Part shown: positions 17,123 to 25,203 of the stretch, piece by piece | How the letters are laid out: each line of letters opens with the position of its first letter | Numbering within the stretch: the stretch's first letter is position 1 | Assembly (NCBI GenBank): GCA_013286425.1 | Contig: JABDFS010000010.1 | Coordinates: 1 to 49,426, forward strand | Length of the DNA stretch: 49,426 bases | Source of the DNA: Bacteroidota bacterium | GTDB taxonomy: Bacteria > Bacteroidota > Bacteroidia > Chitinophagales > Chitinophagaceae | Direction: 5' to 3' | Notes under the pieces: model-generated | The model's input: only the letters and a program-made list of their open reading frames with translations | Databases searched by the model: none | What the model was told of the DNA's origin: nothing | Translations under genes and position numbers: made by a program

Positions 17123-18042
17123 ACAAAATACTTACATCACCCTCATCTTTTGGCCAGGTTGGCAGCGCACCTGTTGATATACTTAAAACGCATAGATTTG
17201 AAATTATCAATAACCCTTTCGGGAGAAAGCTTACAGAAGAAGAAGTAATAGAACTTGCGAAAGATTGCGTGGGCATTGTTGCCGGTGTAGAACCTTTAAC
17301 TGCAAAAGTAATGGATGCTCTACCCCGGTTAAAATGTATAAGCAGAGTTGGAGTCGGAATGGATAATGTAGACCTTGAATATGCAAAGCAAAAAGGTATT
17401 ATTGTAGCAAATACACCTGATGGACCTACCAGGAGCGTTGCCGAGCTAACTCTCGCTATGACGCTTTCTTTGCTTAGAAAAATACCTCAGGCAGATGCTG
17501 CTTTAAAAAACAAACAATGGAAAAAACAAACCGGTAATCTTATATTGAATAAGACGATTGGCATAGTAGGATTAGGAAGAATAGGAAAAGCCGTTGCACA
17601 ATTATTTAGAGGTATCGGTAATCCGGTTATAGGATATGATTTGATAAGGAATGAAGATTGGGCATCTCAATTTAATGTTGAGCTTGTTGAGTTTACTACT
17701 CTTATCGCAACAGCAGATATTATAAGTGTACATGTGCCCGGCAATTCAAACAAATCATATCTCATCGGCGAAGGTGAGATTAAGCAAATGAAAGATGGAG
17801 CATTTTTTATAAACATATCACGCGGCGACATTGTAGACGAAACTGCATTGTATAATGCACTTAAAGCAAAGAAACTTCGTGGTGCAGCTATCGATGTTTT
17901 TTCTGAAGAACCTTATACAGGATCTTTAACAGAATTAGAGAATGTTGTTTTAACACCGCATATTGGCTCATATGCAGAAGAAGGAAAATTGATCATGGAA
18001 GTTGATGCAGTAAAAAATCTGATTACTGCTTTAAATGCATAA
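17116..18042 (+). CDS. D-2-hydroxyacid dehydrogenase (phosphoglycerate dehydrogenase-like)
   Basis: NAD-dependent oxidoreductase of 308 residues from a GTG start. The substrate half has CISRVGVGMDNVDLEYA, the Rossmann core has TIGIVGLGRIGKAVAQLF (about 152-169), and the catalytic set is Arg in INISRGDIVDE, Glu in DVFSEEP and His in VLTPHIGSY. All are present, so it should be active. It may be a biosynthetic step for an acidic sugar or serve serine-type metabolism; its position inside the sugar cassette favours the former. It overlaps the genes on both sides (7 and 8 nt), so the start is constrained by coupling. Confidence 0.88.
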   Translation: MLNKILTSPSSFGQVGSAPVDILKTHRFEIINNPFGRKLTEEEVIELAKDCVGIVAGVEPLTAKVMDALPRLKCISRVGVGMDNVDLEYAKQKGIIVANTPDGPTRSVAELTLAMTLSLLRKIPQADAALKNKQWKKQTGNLILNKTIGIVGLGRIGKAVAQLFRGIGNPVIGYDLIRNEDWASQFNVELVEFTTLIATADIISVHVPGNSNKSYLIGEGEIKQMKDGAFFINISRGDIVDETALYNALKAKKLRGAAIDVFSEEPYTGSLTELENVVLTPHIGSYAEEGKLIMEVDAVKNLITALNA

Positions 18043-18589
18043 CATGTCTTTAGTACAATTATTTAAAGACGATATAAAACAATTAAAAGGAACTTCACAA
18101 AACAGTTCTGCACTGTTTCTTTTTTTTAGTAAAAAAAATTTCCGGGTAGTAATTTTATACAGGTTGCTGAATTATTACAAGTATAATAATAAAATCATTT
18201 ATTATTTTTTGGCTCCAGTTAACCTGTATTATCGTCTAATGACAAACAGATATTGCATAGATCTTGCAATCAGCACAAAAATTGGCGGTGGATTTAAACT
18301 CAACCACGCTTACGGGATTGTTATCAATCAAAGATGTATAATAGGTAATAATGCATACATTGGCCATAACGTTACAATCGGATCTAATACACCTGAAAAA
18401 TATCCCATTATTGGCAATAATGTTACCGTTTTTACGGGTAGTGTCATTATTGGCGATATTATGATAGGAAACAATGTTATAATTGGCGCCGGCAGTCTCG
18501 TAATAAAAAATATACCCGATAATACTATTGTTGGAGGGCACCCTTGCAAAGTTTTAAAAACAACAGAAGATAATTTCATTGAAGATTGA
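18035..18589 (+). CDS. Serine-acetyltransferase-like hexapeptide acyltransferase
   Basis: 184 residues (181 if ATG 18044, one nt after the upstream stop, is used). The N-terminal helix region includes VVILYRLLNYYKYN. A left-handed beta-helix follows: GGFKLNHAYGIVINQRCIIG carries the catalytic-type His, then NNAYIGHNVTIG and VVGGHPCKVLK at the end. It resembles CysE-like transferases used in polysaccharide loci rather than true CysE, which has a longer N-domain. It probably acetylates a sugar or amino-sugar intermediate with acetyl-CoA. Confidence 0.85.
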   Translation: MHNMSLVQLFKDDIKQLKGTSQNSSALFLFFSKKNFRVVILYRLLNYYKYNNKIIYYFLAPVNLYYRLMTNRYCIDLAISTKIGGGFKLNHAYGIVINQRCIIGNNAYIGHNVTIGSNTPEKYPIIGNNVTVFTGSVIIGDIMIGNNVIIGAGSLVIKNIPDNTIVGGHPCKVLKTTEDNFIED

Positions 18590-18627
18590 GCAAATGATTA
18601 AAAAATGTAAATAAAAATTTGATTCTT

Positions 18628-19620
18628 ATGAAGTTTAAAGCCGGTATTATCGGATACGGAAAAATGGGTAAAACACGTCATGATGCAATGAATGAACTAA
18701 ACTGCGCCAGCGTGATTGCTATTTCAGAACCATATCCCGAGGAAGCAATCGAAGGTATTCCAAACGTTTCGCAAGAAGAGATTATTCAGCACCCCGAAAT
18801 AGACGCAGTTATTGTTTGCACACCTAATTTCTTAAATAAAGACCTTACGGTAAGGTCACTTAATGCAAGCAAACATGTTTTTTGTGAAAAGCCTCCTGCA
18901 TTTACAGCAAAGGATGTAGAAGAAATTCGTGAAGCAGAAGTAAAAAGCGGTAAAAAATTAATGTATGGTTTTAATCATCGCCATCATGATAGTGTAATAC
19001 GCATGAAAGAGCTGATTGACAGCGGCACCTATGGCAAGGTTTTATGGTTAAGAGGCCGCTATGGCAAAAGTGTGACAGAAGATTACTTCAATCAGTGGCG
19101 TTCTAAAAAAGAGCTGGCAGGTGGCGGTATACTCCTTGACCAGGGCATTCACATGCTCGACCTGTTTTTGCATCTGTCAGGCGATTTTGATGTAGTGAAA
19201 GCAGAAATTTCAAATCTTTACTGGCATATGGATGTAGAGGATAATGCATTTGTAATTTTGAAAGATTCCAAAACAGGCAAAGTGGCTTCCCTCCATTCTA
19301 CTATGACTCAATGGAGGCATCTTTTCTCTCTAGAAATATTTCTTGAAAAAGGGTATATGGTTCTAAACGGTATTGTTACATCAACTATGGCATATGGAGA
19401 AGAAGTTCTTTCTATTGCCCGAAATAGGTCAACTGCACCGGCAGCCACCTGGAAAGATGAGGTACTAACAAAATATATAAGCAATAATAGCTGGCGTTAC
19501 GAAATGGAACATTTCTTTAGTGCTATCGAAAAGGACACCCCCGTAACTATCGGCAATTCTAACGATGCGCTTAAATTAATGACAATAATAGACGAGATAT
19601 ACAAACAAAAAGATTTTTAA
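18628..19620 (+). CDS. Gfo/Idh/MocA-family sugar oxidoreductase
   Basis: 330 residues from ATG 18628; a TTG three codons earlier is less likely. The N-terminal Rossmann domain starts KAGIIGYGKMGKTRHDAM, and the second motif VFCEKPPAFT contains the E-K-P lysine expected in the active site. The C-terminal domain has the GGILLDQGIHMLDLFLH stretch with the conserved D-x-G-x-H. It would oxidise or reduce a hydroxyl of a sugar or sugar acid with NAD(P). It lies 57 nt before the SIS isomerase gene in the same operon. Confidence 0.92.
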   Translation: MKFKAGIIGYGKMGKTRHDAMNELNCASVIAISEPYPEEAIEGIPNVSQEEIIQHPEIDAVIVCTPNFLNKDLTVRSLNASKHVFCEKPPAFTAKDVEEIREAEVKSGKKLMYGFNHRHHDSVIRMKELIDSGTYGKVLWLRGRYGKSVTEDYFNQWRSKKELAGGGILLDQGIHMLDLFLHLSGDFDVVKAEISNLYWHMDVEDNAFVILKDSKTGKVASLHSTMTQWRHLFSLEIFLEKGYMVLNGIVTSTMAYGEEVLSIARNRSTAPAATWKDEVLTKYISNNSWRYEMEHFFSAIEKDTPVTIGNSNDALKLMTIIDEIYKQKDF

Positions 19621-19677
19621 TCTTTATAGGTAAGGTTTCAAGCTATCAACAAAAATTACATTTTAATTCAAAATAAC

Positions 19678-20274
19678 ATGGGTGATTCTGAAAAAGTAAA
19701 AAACTATTTAGTTAACTACAAAGACCGTTTAACCAGCATATTGGAACAAATAGATACCGGAGTGTTTACAAAGGTGATTGACGCAATGATCACGGCTTTT
19801 AAAAATAATAAAACTATTTATGTAGTGGGTAATGGTGGCAGTGCAGCTACCGCTTCGCATATGCAGGCAGATTTTAGTTTTTTTGTAAGATATTTTTCAA
19901 AATTCCGTCCACGTATAATTGCTTTAACCGATAATGTGCCTATCATTACTGCCGTTGGTAATGATACATCTTTTGACGATATTTTTATGGAGCAGTTAAG
20001 AGGCCGTTTTAGTGAAGGCGATGTGTTGATCGCTATTTCGGCCAGTGGCAATTCTCTCAATCTTGTTAAAGCTGCTGAATTTGCCAATTCACTTGGGGGA
20101 ACAACTATTGCCTTTACAGGCTTTCTTGGTGGCAAACTCAAAGAAATCTCAAAAATTCCTTTGTATACTCCGAGTCCTAAAGGAGATTATGGGCCAATTG
20201 AAGATGTACATATGATCTTAAACCATGTTATTGTAAATTATCTTTCAACGGACAAAGATTTTTTGGCATTATAG
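19678..20274 (+). CDS. GmhA-like SIS-domain sugar-phosphate isomerase
   Basis: 198 residues covering one SIS domain. VVGNGGSAATASHMQADF (about 42-59), VGNDTSFDDIFMEQL and AISASGNSLNLVKAAEFA are the phosphosugar-binding segments, and the C-terminal IEDVHMILNH carries the conserved His. By hand alignment with E. coli GmhA from memory, the catalytic Glu of the FAEEL segment is Asp here and the Gln of IQEIH is Glu, so the substrate or mechanism may differ from sedoheptulose 7-phosphate. It probably interconverts a ketose and an aldose phosphate to feed the aldolase or activation steps. Confidence 0.82.
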   Translation: MGDSEKVKNYLVNYKDRLTSILEQIDTGVFTKVIDAMITAFKNNKTIYVVGNGGSAATASHMQADFSFFVRYFSKFRPRIIALTDNVPIITAVGNDTSFDDIFMEQLRGRFSEGDVLIAISASGNSLNLVKAAEFANSLGGTTIAFTGFLGGKLKEISKIPLYTPSPKGDYGPIEDVHMILNHVIVNYLSTDKDFLAL

Positions 20275-20330
20275 CCTGCATAATTAATTCCCCCACAAAA
20301 AATAACTTTAATAAAATCGCTTATTACATT

Positions 20331-21083
20331 ATGCAAATTTCAGATCTGCAACGGCATCTTTCGCTGGCAAAGAAAGCAGCAAAACAAGCCGGACAAAAAT
20401 TAATTAAAACAACAAATACAGATGTAAAAATTAACAGCAGCATTAATAAGGACATAAAGCTTGAGGCAGATGTTGAATCTGAAAAATTAATTGTAAAGAT
20501 TCTCGCAGATAATTCTTCCTTCAATATTTTGAGTGAAGAATCAGGTACAATAAAAAGTAATAACAGCGATGGCTATTGCTGGATAGTTGATCCGTTGGAT
20601 GGCAGTCTGAATTATTCAAGAAATATTGATTTCTATGTAGTGTCCATAGGCTTGTGGAAAAACGGTGAACCTGTATTAGGCGTGGTATATGATTTTCTTC
20701 ATGACAAATTATATTCAGGCATTGTAAATGATAAGGCAATGTGTAACGATGCTGTAATTAAGGTTAGTGATATTAATGAAAAAAATAAATGCATCCTTGC
20801 TACAGGATTTCCGGTTTATACAAGTTTCGACAAAGCATCGCTTGATAATTTTGTTACAAACATTCAGGATTATAAAAAGGTAAGGTTGTTGGGTTCTGCT
20901 GCCTTAAGCCTAATTTATGTAGCTAAAGGCAGTATAGATGCATATACTGAGGATAATATTGCCATATGGGATGTAGCCGCAGGCCTGGCAATCGTTCTTG
21001 CAGCGGGCGGCAAAACATCTTTTACAACCGGTAAGAATAGTGAATACCTAAATGTATTTGCGCATAATGGTCAAATCATTTAA
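20331..21083 (+). CDS. Inositol-monophosphatase-family phosphatase
   Basis: 250 residues. The Mg-binding motifs of the FIG superfamily are intact: ILSEESG, WIVDPLDGSLNYSRN and NIAIWDVAAGLAIVLAAGG. Members include inositol monophosphatase, CysQ and sugar phosphatases. Placed between a GmhA-like isomerase and a NanQ/NeuA pair, it most likely removes phosphate from a sugar or sugar-acid phosphate before CMP activation. This would replace the HAD phosphatases (GmhB, KdsC, NeuC-associated) of known pathways. The start ATG at 20331 gives a normal length. It sits 9 nt before the next gene. Confidence 0.85.
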   Translation: MQISDLQRHLSLAKKAAKQAGQKLIKTTNTDVKINSSINKDIKLEADVESEKLIVKILADNSSFNILSEESGTIKSNNSDGYCWIVDPLDGSLNYSRNIDFYVVSIGLWKNGEPVLGVVYDFLHDKLYSGIVNDKAMCNDAVIKVSDINEKNKCILATGFPVYTSFDKASLDNFVTNIQDYKKVRLLGSAALSLIYVAKGSIDAYTEDNIAIWDVAAGLAIVLAAGGKTSFTTGKNSEYLNVFAHNGQII

Positions 21084-21092
21084 AACAAGCAG

Positions 21093-21545
21093 ATGATAAT
21101 AGACAGTCTAGATAATATTCAATTTTATAAATTTTTCAATAGTGATTTTTATGAAGGCTTGAAGTTTATAAAGAACGCTTCGCCAGAAATAGAACCTGGC
21201 TCATATCCGCTTACATCTACTGCCAAAGCATTGGTTATGGAATATGAGACAAAGCTTGAGGAAAACGGGTTCGGATATGAAGCGCATAAACACCTTATAG
21301 ATATTCAGTATTGTATTAAAGGAAGTGAATTAATACCATGGTGCCATATCAATAAATTACATCCATATTCGGAATACGATCCTGAAAAAGATGTTACTTT
21401 TTATACAATGCAACAAGAAATGGGCAGGGCGATAATTGGCAACGGTGTATTTGCAATTTTGTATCCTTCAGATGCACATGCCCCTGTATTTTGTGTTGAT
21501 CAACCGGAAAAAATAAAAAAAATAGTAATCAAAGTAACAATATGA
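21093..21545 (+). CDS. YhcH/NanQ-family (DUF386) sugar anomerase
   Basis: 150 residues, cupin-like. The signature EAHKHLIDIQYCIKG (about 67-81) carries the metal-ligand Glu, His and Asp, and the C-terminus has YPSDAHAPVF followed by IKKIVIKV. In E. coli the homologue NanQ opens and closes the ring of N-acetylneuraminate. Here it overlaps the NeuA-like gene by 4 nt (ATGA), which strongly suggests that it acts on the same sugar acid just before activation. The exact substrate is inferred. Confidence 0.85.
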   Translation: MIIDSLDNIQFYKFFNSDFYEGLKFIKNASPEIEPGSYPLTSTAKALVMEYETKLEENGFGYEAHKHLIDIQYCIKGSELIPWCHINKLHPYSEYDPEKDVTFYTMQQEMGRAIIGNGVFAILYPSDAHAPVFCVDQPEKIKKIVIKVTI

Positions 21546-22219
21546 ATATACCCGCAATAAAGGCACTGGTACCCATGAAAGGTTATTCGGAAAGAGTACC
21601 CAGGAAAAATATGCGCGATCTGTGTGGAAAGCCCTGCTTTCACTGGATAATGGAAACGCTTAGCAAATGCAGTTATATAACAGAAATCATTATAAATACC
21701 GATTCTGATGAGATAGCAAAAAATGCAAGCGACAATTTTGAAAAAATAATCATCTTAAAAAGGCCGGATTTTTTATTAGGCGATATGATAACTATCCAAC
21801 CGCTTATAGAATATGATCTTTCGCAAACTGATGGTGATTTTTTTTTGCAAACGCACAGCACCAATCCGCTTATTACTACAGAAACAATAACTAAAGGCAT
21901 TGAAACATTTTTTTCGCAGAATGAACATGATGCGTTGTTTTCTGTAACAGAAGTAAAACAACGTTTCTACTGGCCTAATGGCAGCGGCGTAAATCATGAT
22001 CCAATGAAGCTGACACGCACACAGGACCTGATGCCCATCTATCATGAAAATTCATGCTTCTATATTTTTTCAAGAGAAACTAACATTAAAGCAAAGAGTA
22101 GGTTGGGTACAAAGCCTCTGATGTATGAGATTGACAGATTGGAGGCGGCTGATATTGATGATATGGAAGATTTTTATTGGACAGAATTTTTATTGGGAAG
22201 AAAATTAAGTAACAATTGA
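21542..22219 (+). CDS. NeuA-like CMP-sugar-acid cytidylyltransferase
   Basis: 225 residues. It begins AIKALVPMKGYSERVPRKN (about 4-22), the CTP-binding loop of acylneuraminate/KDO cytidylyltransferases, followed by INTDSDEI, a QTHSTNPLIT stretch and a C-terminal EIDRLEAADIDDMEDF that supplies the Mg-binding Asp residues. It would form CMP-sugar from a 2-keto-3-deoxy acid. No NeuB, NeuC, KdsA or PseB homologue is in the window, so the sugar is probably not ordinary sialic, legionaminic or pseudaminic acid. It is translated with the NanQ-like gene. Confidence 0.88.
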   Translation: MNIPAIKALVPMKGYSERVPRKNMRDLCGKPCFHWIMETLSKCSYITEIIINTDSDEIAKNASDNFEKIIILKRPDFLLGDMITIQPLIEYDLSQTDGDFFLQTHSTNPLITTETITKGIETFFSQNEHDALFSVTEVKQRFYWPNGSGVNHDPMKLTRTQDLMPIYHENSCFYIFSRETNIKAKSRLGTKPLMYEIDRLEAADIDDMEDFYWTEFLLGRKLSNN

Positions 22220-22358
22220 CCTGCCTGGTCATAGAATTATTACTAATAATAAACTCACAATAAGCAGTCTGGTGAATACTTAGCAATATTTATGGAATTT
22301 AAAAAATATATAGAACCTTACTTTCTAAAAACATAGTAATACTTGCGATTTTGATGTT

Positions 22359-23276
22359 TTGTGGAGTCAAATAACACTACTTTCAGCAATATGGCTAAAG
22401 TTAATACGGCTATGCATACGGGTGCTGCCAGTTTCAGATGCAATTCTTATGAAGGTTGGCGTTTTACCGGTGATTGATCATTTTTACCAGCATTTAATCA
22501 ACTCAAAAAAGTATTTAAAAGTTTCATTAAAGACAAACCGAAGTCTTCCCGGTGTAAAATATAATAACGATGAAGACCAATTTAAGCTATTGTCATAGTT
22601 CCATTACAATAAGGAATTATTGTCCTTTCCAAGAGAAAAGAGTAATAAGCTTGAATATTATTATAATAATTCGCCTTTTGGTCCGGGTGATGCAAAGTAT
22701 CTTTATAATATAGTGAGGCATTTTAAACCTGCCAGAATAATAGAAATAGGTTGCGGAAATTCAACATTAATGATTCAGAATGCTATTAAGCAAAACCTGA
22801 AAGAGAGTGAAAATTATAAATGCCATCATATTTGTATTGAGTCTTATCAAAGGCCCTTGTTTGGGCAATCCGGCATAAACCTCATTCAAAAAAGAATTGA
22901 AGAGATTGATACTTCTTTATTCACTACTCTTCAACATTACGATATACTATTTGAAGATACTTCGCATATGATAAGGCCGCAAGGCGACGTATTGTTTGAA
23001 TTTTTGCAATTATTTCTAATCGTTAATCCGGGAGTAATAATACATATACACGATATTTTTACACCCAATGAATATCCTGATGCATGGCTTAACAGGCATT
23101 TATTATGGAATGAACAATATTTACTTGAAGCATTATCCTTAAATGATCATTTTGAAGTAACAGGCGCTATTAATTATTTATTTCACTATCATAAAGAAAA
23201 GCTTTTTGAAAAATGCCCTGTTCTTGCAAAAAGAAACGACTAGGAACCTGCATCATTCTGGATGGTTAGAAAATGA
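22359..23276 (+). pseudogene. Class I SAM methyltransferase interrupted by two in-frame TAG codons
   Basis: One continuous reading frame resembles the methyltransferase family often found in polysaccharide loci. It runs GVLPVIDHFYQ, RSLPGVKYNNDEDQFKLLS, then TAG (22596-22598), then FHYNKELLSFPREK, NIVRHFKPARIIEIGCGNST (SAM motif I) and IIHIHDIFTPNEYPDAWL up to LAKRND. A second TAG (23241-23243) follows, then EPASFWMVRK and TGA at 23274. Both flanks of each TAG carry family sequence, so the stops are internal. No clear ATG is seen; the frame is open from 22329. If translated from TTG at 22620, the second part would give a 207-residue product lacking the N-terminus. Inactivation is the simplest reading. 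Confidence 0.8.
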
Positions 23277-23368
23277 ATTTGAAAAAATGATACTTTACAA
23301 GCTTTTAATTAAAGCAGGCTTGTATACAAGGTAGCCTGTTTCTAATTTTAAGTATTCATATTTTTATT

Positions 23369-24148
23369 ATGAAGAATACAATTTTAAAGCAAAATCTAAA
23401 AAACGGAAAACAGTCCATTGGTTCATGGATAACTATTGGTCATCAGGCAGTTGTTGATGTATTAGCACATGCAGGTTTTGACTGGCTTTGCGTTGACCTT
23501 GAGCATACAGCTATTGATTATAATGAACTGCAAATACTGCTCGCGTTTATACAATCACATAATATAGCTGCACTTGTGCGTGTATCTAAAAATGAAGAAG
23601 TGGTAATTAAAAAAGCGCTGGATGCCGGCGCCGACGGTATTATAGTGCCAATGATTTGTTCAGGCACTGATGCAAGACAGGCCGTTGCTTATGCAAAATA
23701 CCCCCCGGTTGGTAAAAGAGGAGTTGGCTTAAGCAGGGCACAGCAATATTGTTTTGGATTTGATGAATACAAAAACTGGCTAGAGGATAATTTAGTTATT
23801 ATTGCGCAGGTTGAGCATATTGAAGGCATAAACAACATTAAAGATATTATAAGCACAGAAGGTATTGATGGCGCATTTATAGGCCCGTATGATCTTTCTG
23901 CTTCATTGGGCGTGCCCGGCCAATTTAACGAGCCGCCGGTACAACAGGCATTACAAAAGTTTGAACAAGCCTGCATAAATAATACTTCTGTAGGTTATCA
24001 TGTTATAGAGCCGGATTATGAGCTCGTAAAACAAAAAATAGAAGCAGGTTATAATTTTATAGCATTTAGTACAGATTACCATTTTATGGGAAGAACTGCT
24101 TTTGCTCAAATGAAAAAATTAACTCTATTAAATGGGGAGCGCAAATAA
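23369..24148 (+). CDS. HpcH/HpaI-family pyruvate aldolase
   Basis: Class II aldolase of 259 residues with a (beta/alpha)8 fold, making or breaking 2-keto-3-deoxy acids from pyruvate and an aldehyde. The active-site residues are all visible: His in CVDLEHTAIDY (about 49), Arg in ALVRVSKN, metal-ligand Glu in AQVEHIEG and Asp in GPYDLSASLG. The GKRGVGLSRAQQYC loop is typical of GarL/RhmA/HpcH. In a polysaccharide locus with a NeuA-like enzyme, it is a candidate to make the ulosonic acid instead of a PEP-dependent NeuB/KdsA synthase. A catabolic role cannot be excluded. It overlaps the next gene by 17 nt. Confidence 0.88.
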   Translation: MKNTILKQNLKNGKQSIGSWITIGHQAVVDVLAHAGFDWLCVDLEHTAIDYNELQILLAFIQSHNIAALVRVSKNEEVVIKKALDAGADGIIVPMICSGTDARQAVAYAKYPPVGKRGVGLSRAQQYCFGFDEYKNWLEDNLVIIAQVEHIEGINNIKDIISTEGIDGAFIGPYDLSASLGVPGQFNEPPVQQALQKFEQACINNTSVGYHVIEPDYELVKQKIEAGYNFIAFSTDYHFMGRTAFAQMKKLTLLNGERK

Positions 24149-25187
24149 AAGCAGATCAAGAATACTGTTTTATCAAAGCAACGATAAGTTTAAATATCTG
24201 CAGGCTTATAAAGAAGGTAAATATTTCGGACAAACGTTTTATGGAGCAACTCATCTTTCAAAATATGGTTGTGATGTTGAAATAATGCAAAACCCTGAAC
24301 CCTCAAGACTTGAAAACTTTCTTAAGACGAAACTTAAAACAGATATTTCTTTTTTTAAACATACGCATTCACTTATTAGAAATAGCAAGAAAGCAGATAT
24401 AATCTACGCTCCTTATCCTTCCGGCCTTGCATTTTTATTATGTTTAAAATTGCTGGGAATATTTAAGAAAAAGATTGTTGTAATAGTGCATAATAACAGA
24501 CGAAATTTTATTCTGCAGGAAATTTATTTAAGAGGCACTGATAAAATAATCTGCATAAGTAAAGCTACTTTCCAACACATACCTGAAAAATTCAAATCAA
24601 AAACAAGTTATCTTGAGTGGGGGCCTGATTTGGATTTTTATAAACAGAAAAAAAATAGTAGCACGCAACAATCTGTTCACAATTATTTTATTTCAACCGG
24701 CAAAGCTGACAGAGATTTTGAAACACTCTTACGAGCTTTAAATAATACGAATTTACCGGCAATACTATATTTACCTAAAGACTATTCGCCTACTGAAATA
24801 AAGCCCAATATTCAAATAAAAAATTATAAAGGCTTATTTTTTCCTATTGATCTTTTGGACGAGTATAGTAATGCCCTGGCTTTTGTTATTCCTACAAATA
24901 ATAATACCAAGCTTTTGGGTTTAACCAGTTTATTTGAGGCAATGGCTATGAAAAAACCAGTTATTATGACTTATAATAAGTATATAGATTTTGATATAGA
25001 AAAAGAAAATGTTGGATTGTGGGCCAATTTAAAGGATGTTGACGATTGGATAAAGAAACTCAAATACCTGCATGAAAATCCAGAAGAGGCAAAAAAAATG
25101 GGAGATAAGGGATATGCACTTTGCTCAAACAGATACAACCTAAATTTGTTTTCCCAAAAACTTGCCGCTGTTATTAAAAGCTTATAA
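24132..25187 (+). CDS. GT4-like (GT-B) glycosyltransferase
   Basis: 351 residues. The N-terminal domain reads RILFYQSNDKFKYLQ with a long variable region. The linker carries VVIVHNNRRNF and DKIICISKATF, and the C-terminal half has FISTGKADRDFETLLRAL, followed by SLFEAMAMKKPVIMT (about 266-280), the E-x-x-A-M-x-x-G-like nucleotide-sugar motif of GT4 enzymes. It is a retaining transferase by family; donor and acceptor are unknown. It starts inside the aldolase gene and is followed after 16 nt by the second MptE-like gene. Confidence 0.82.
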   Translation: MGSANKSRSRILFYQSNDKFKYLQAYKEGKYFGQTFYGATHLSKYGCDVEIMQNPEPSRLENFLKTKLKTDISFFKHTHSLIRNSKKADIIYAPYPSGLAFLLCLKLLGIFKKKIVVIVHNNRRNFILQEIYLRGTDKIICISKATFQHIPEKFKSKTSYLEWGPDLDFYKQKKNSSTQQSVHNYFISTGKADRDFETLLRALNNTNLPAILYLPKDYSPTEIKPNIQIKNYKGLFFPIDLLDEYSNALAFVIPTNNNTKLLGLTSLFEAMAMKKPVIMTYNKYIDFDIEKENVGLWANLKDVDDWIKKLKYLHENPEEAKKMGDKGYALCSNRYNLNLFSQKLAAVIKSL

Positions 25188-25203
25188 ACCAGTTCATTAT
25201 TTT

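Noticed and set aside
21093-22219. Classical sialic, legionaminic or pseudaminic acid pathway
   Set aside because: Only the NanQ-like and NeuA-like steps are present; no NeuB, NeuC, PseB/C or LegB/C homologue is visible, so naming a specific nonulosonic acid is not supported.
22359-23243. Two separate genes of 79 and 207 residues instead of one interrupted methyltransferase
   Set aside because: Both lie in the same frame, the sequence between and after the TAG codons continues the same family, and neither has a convincing ATG start.
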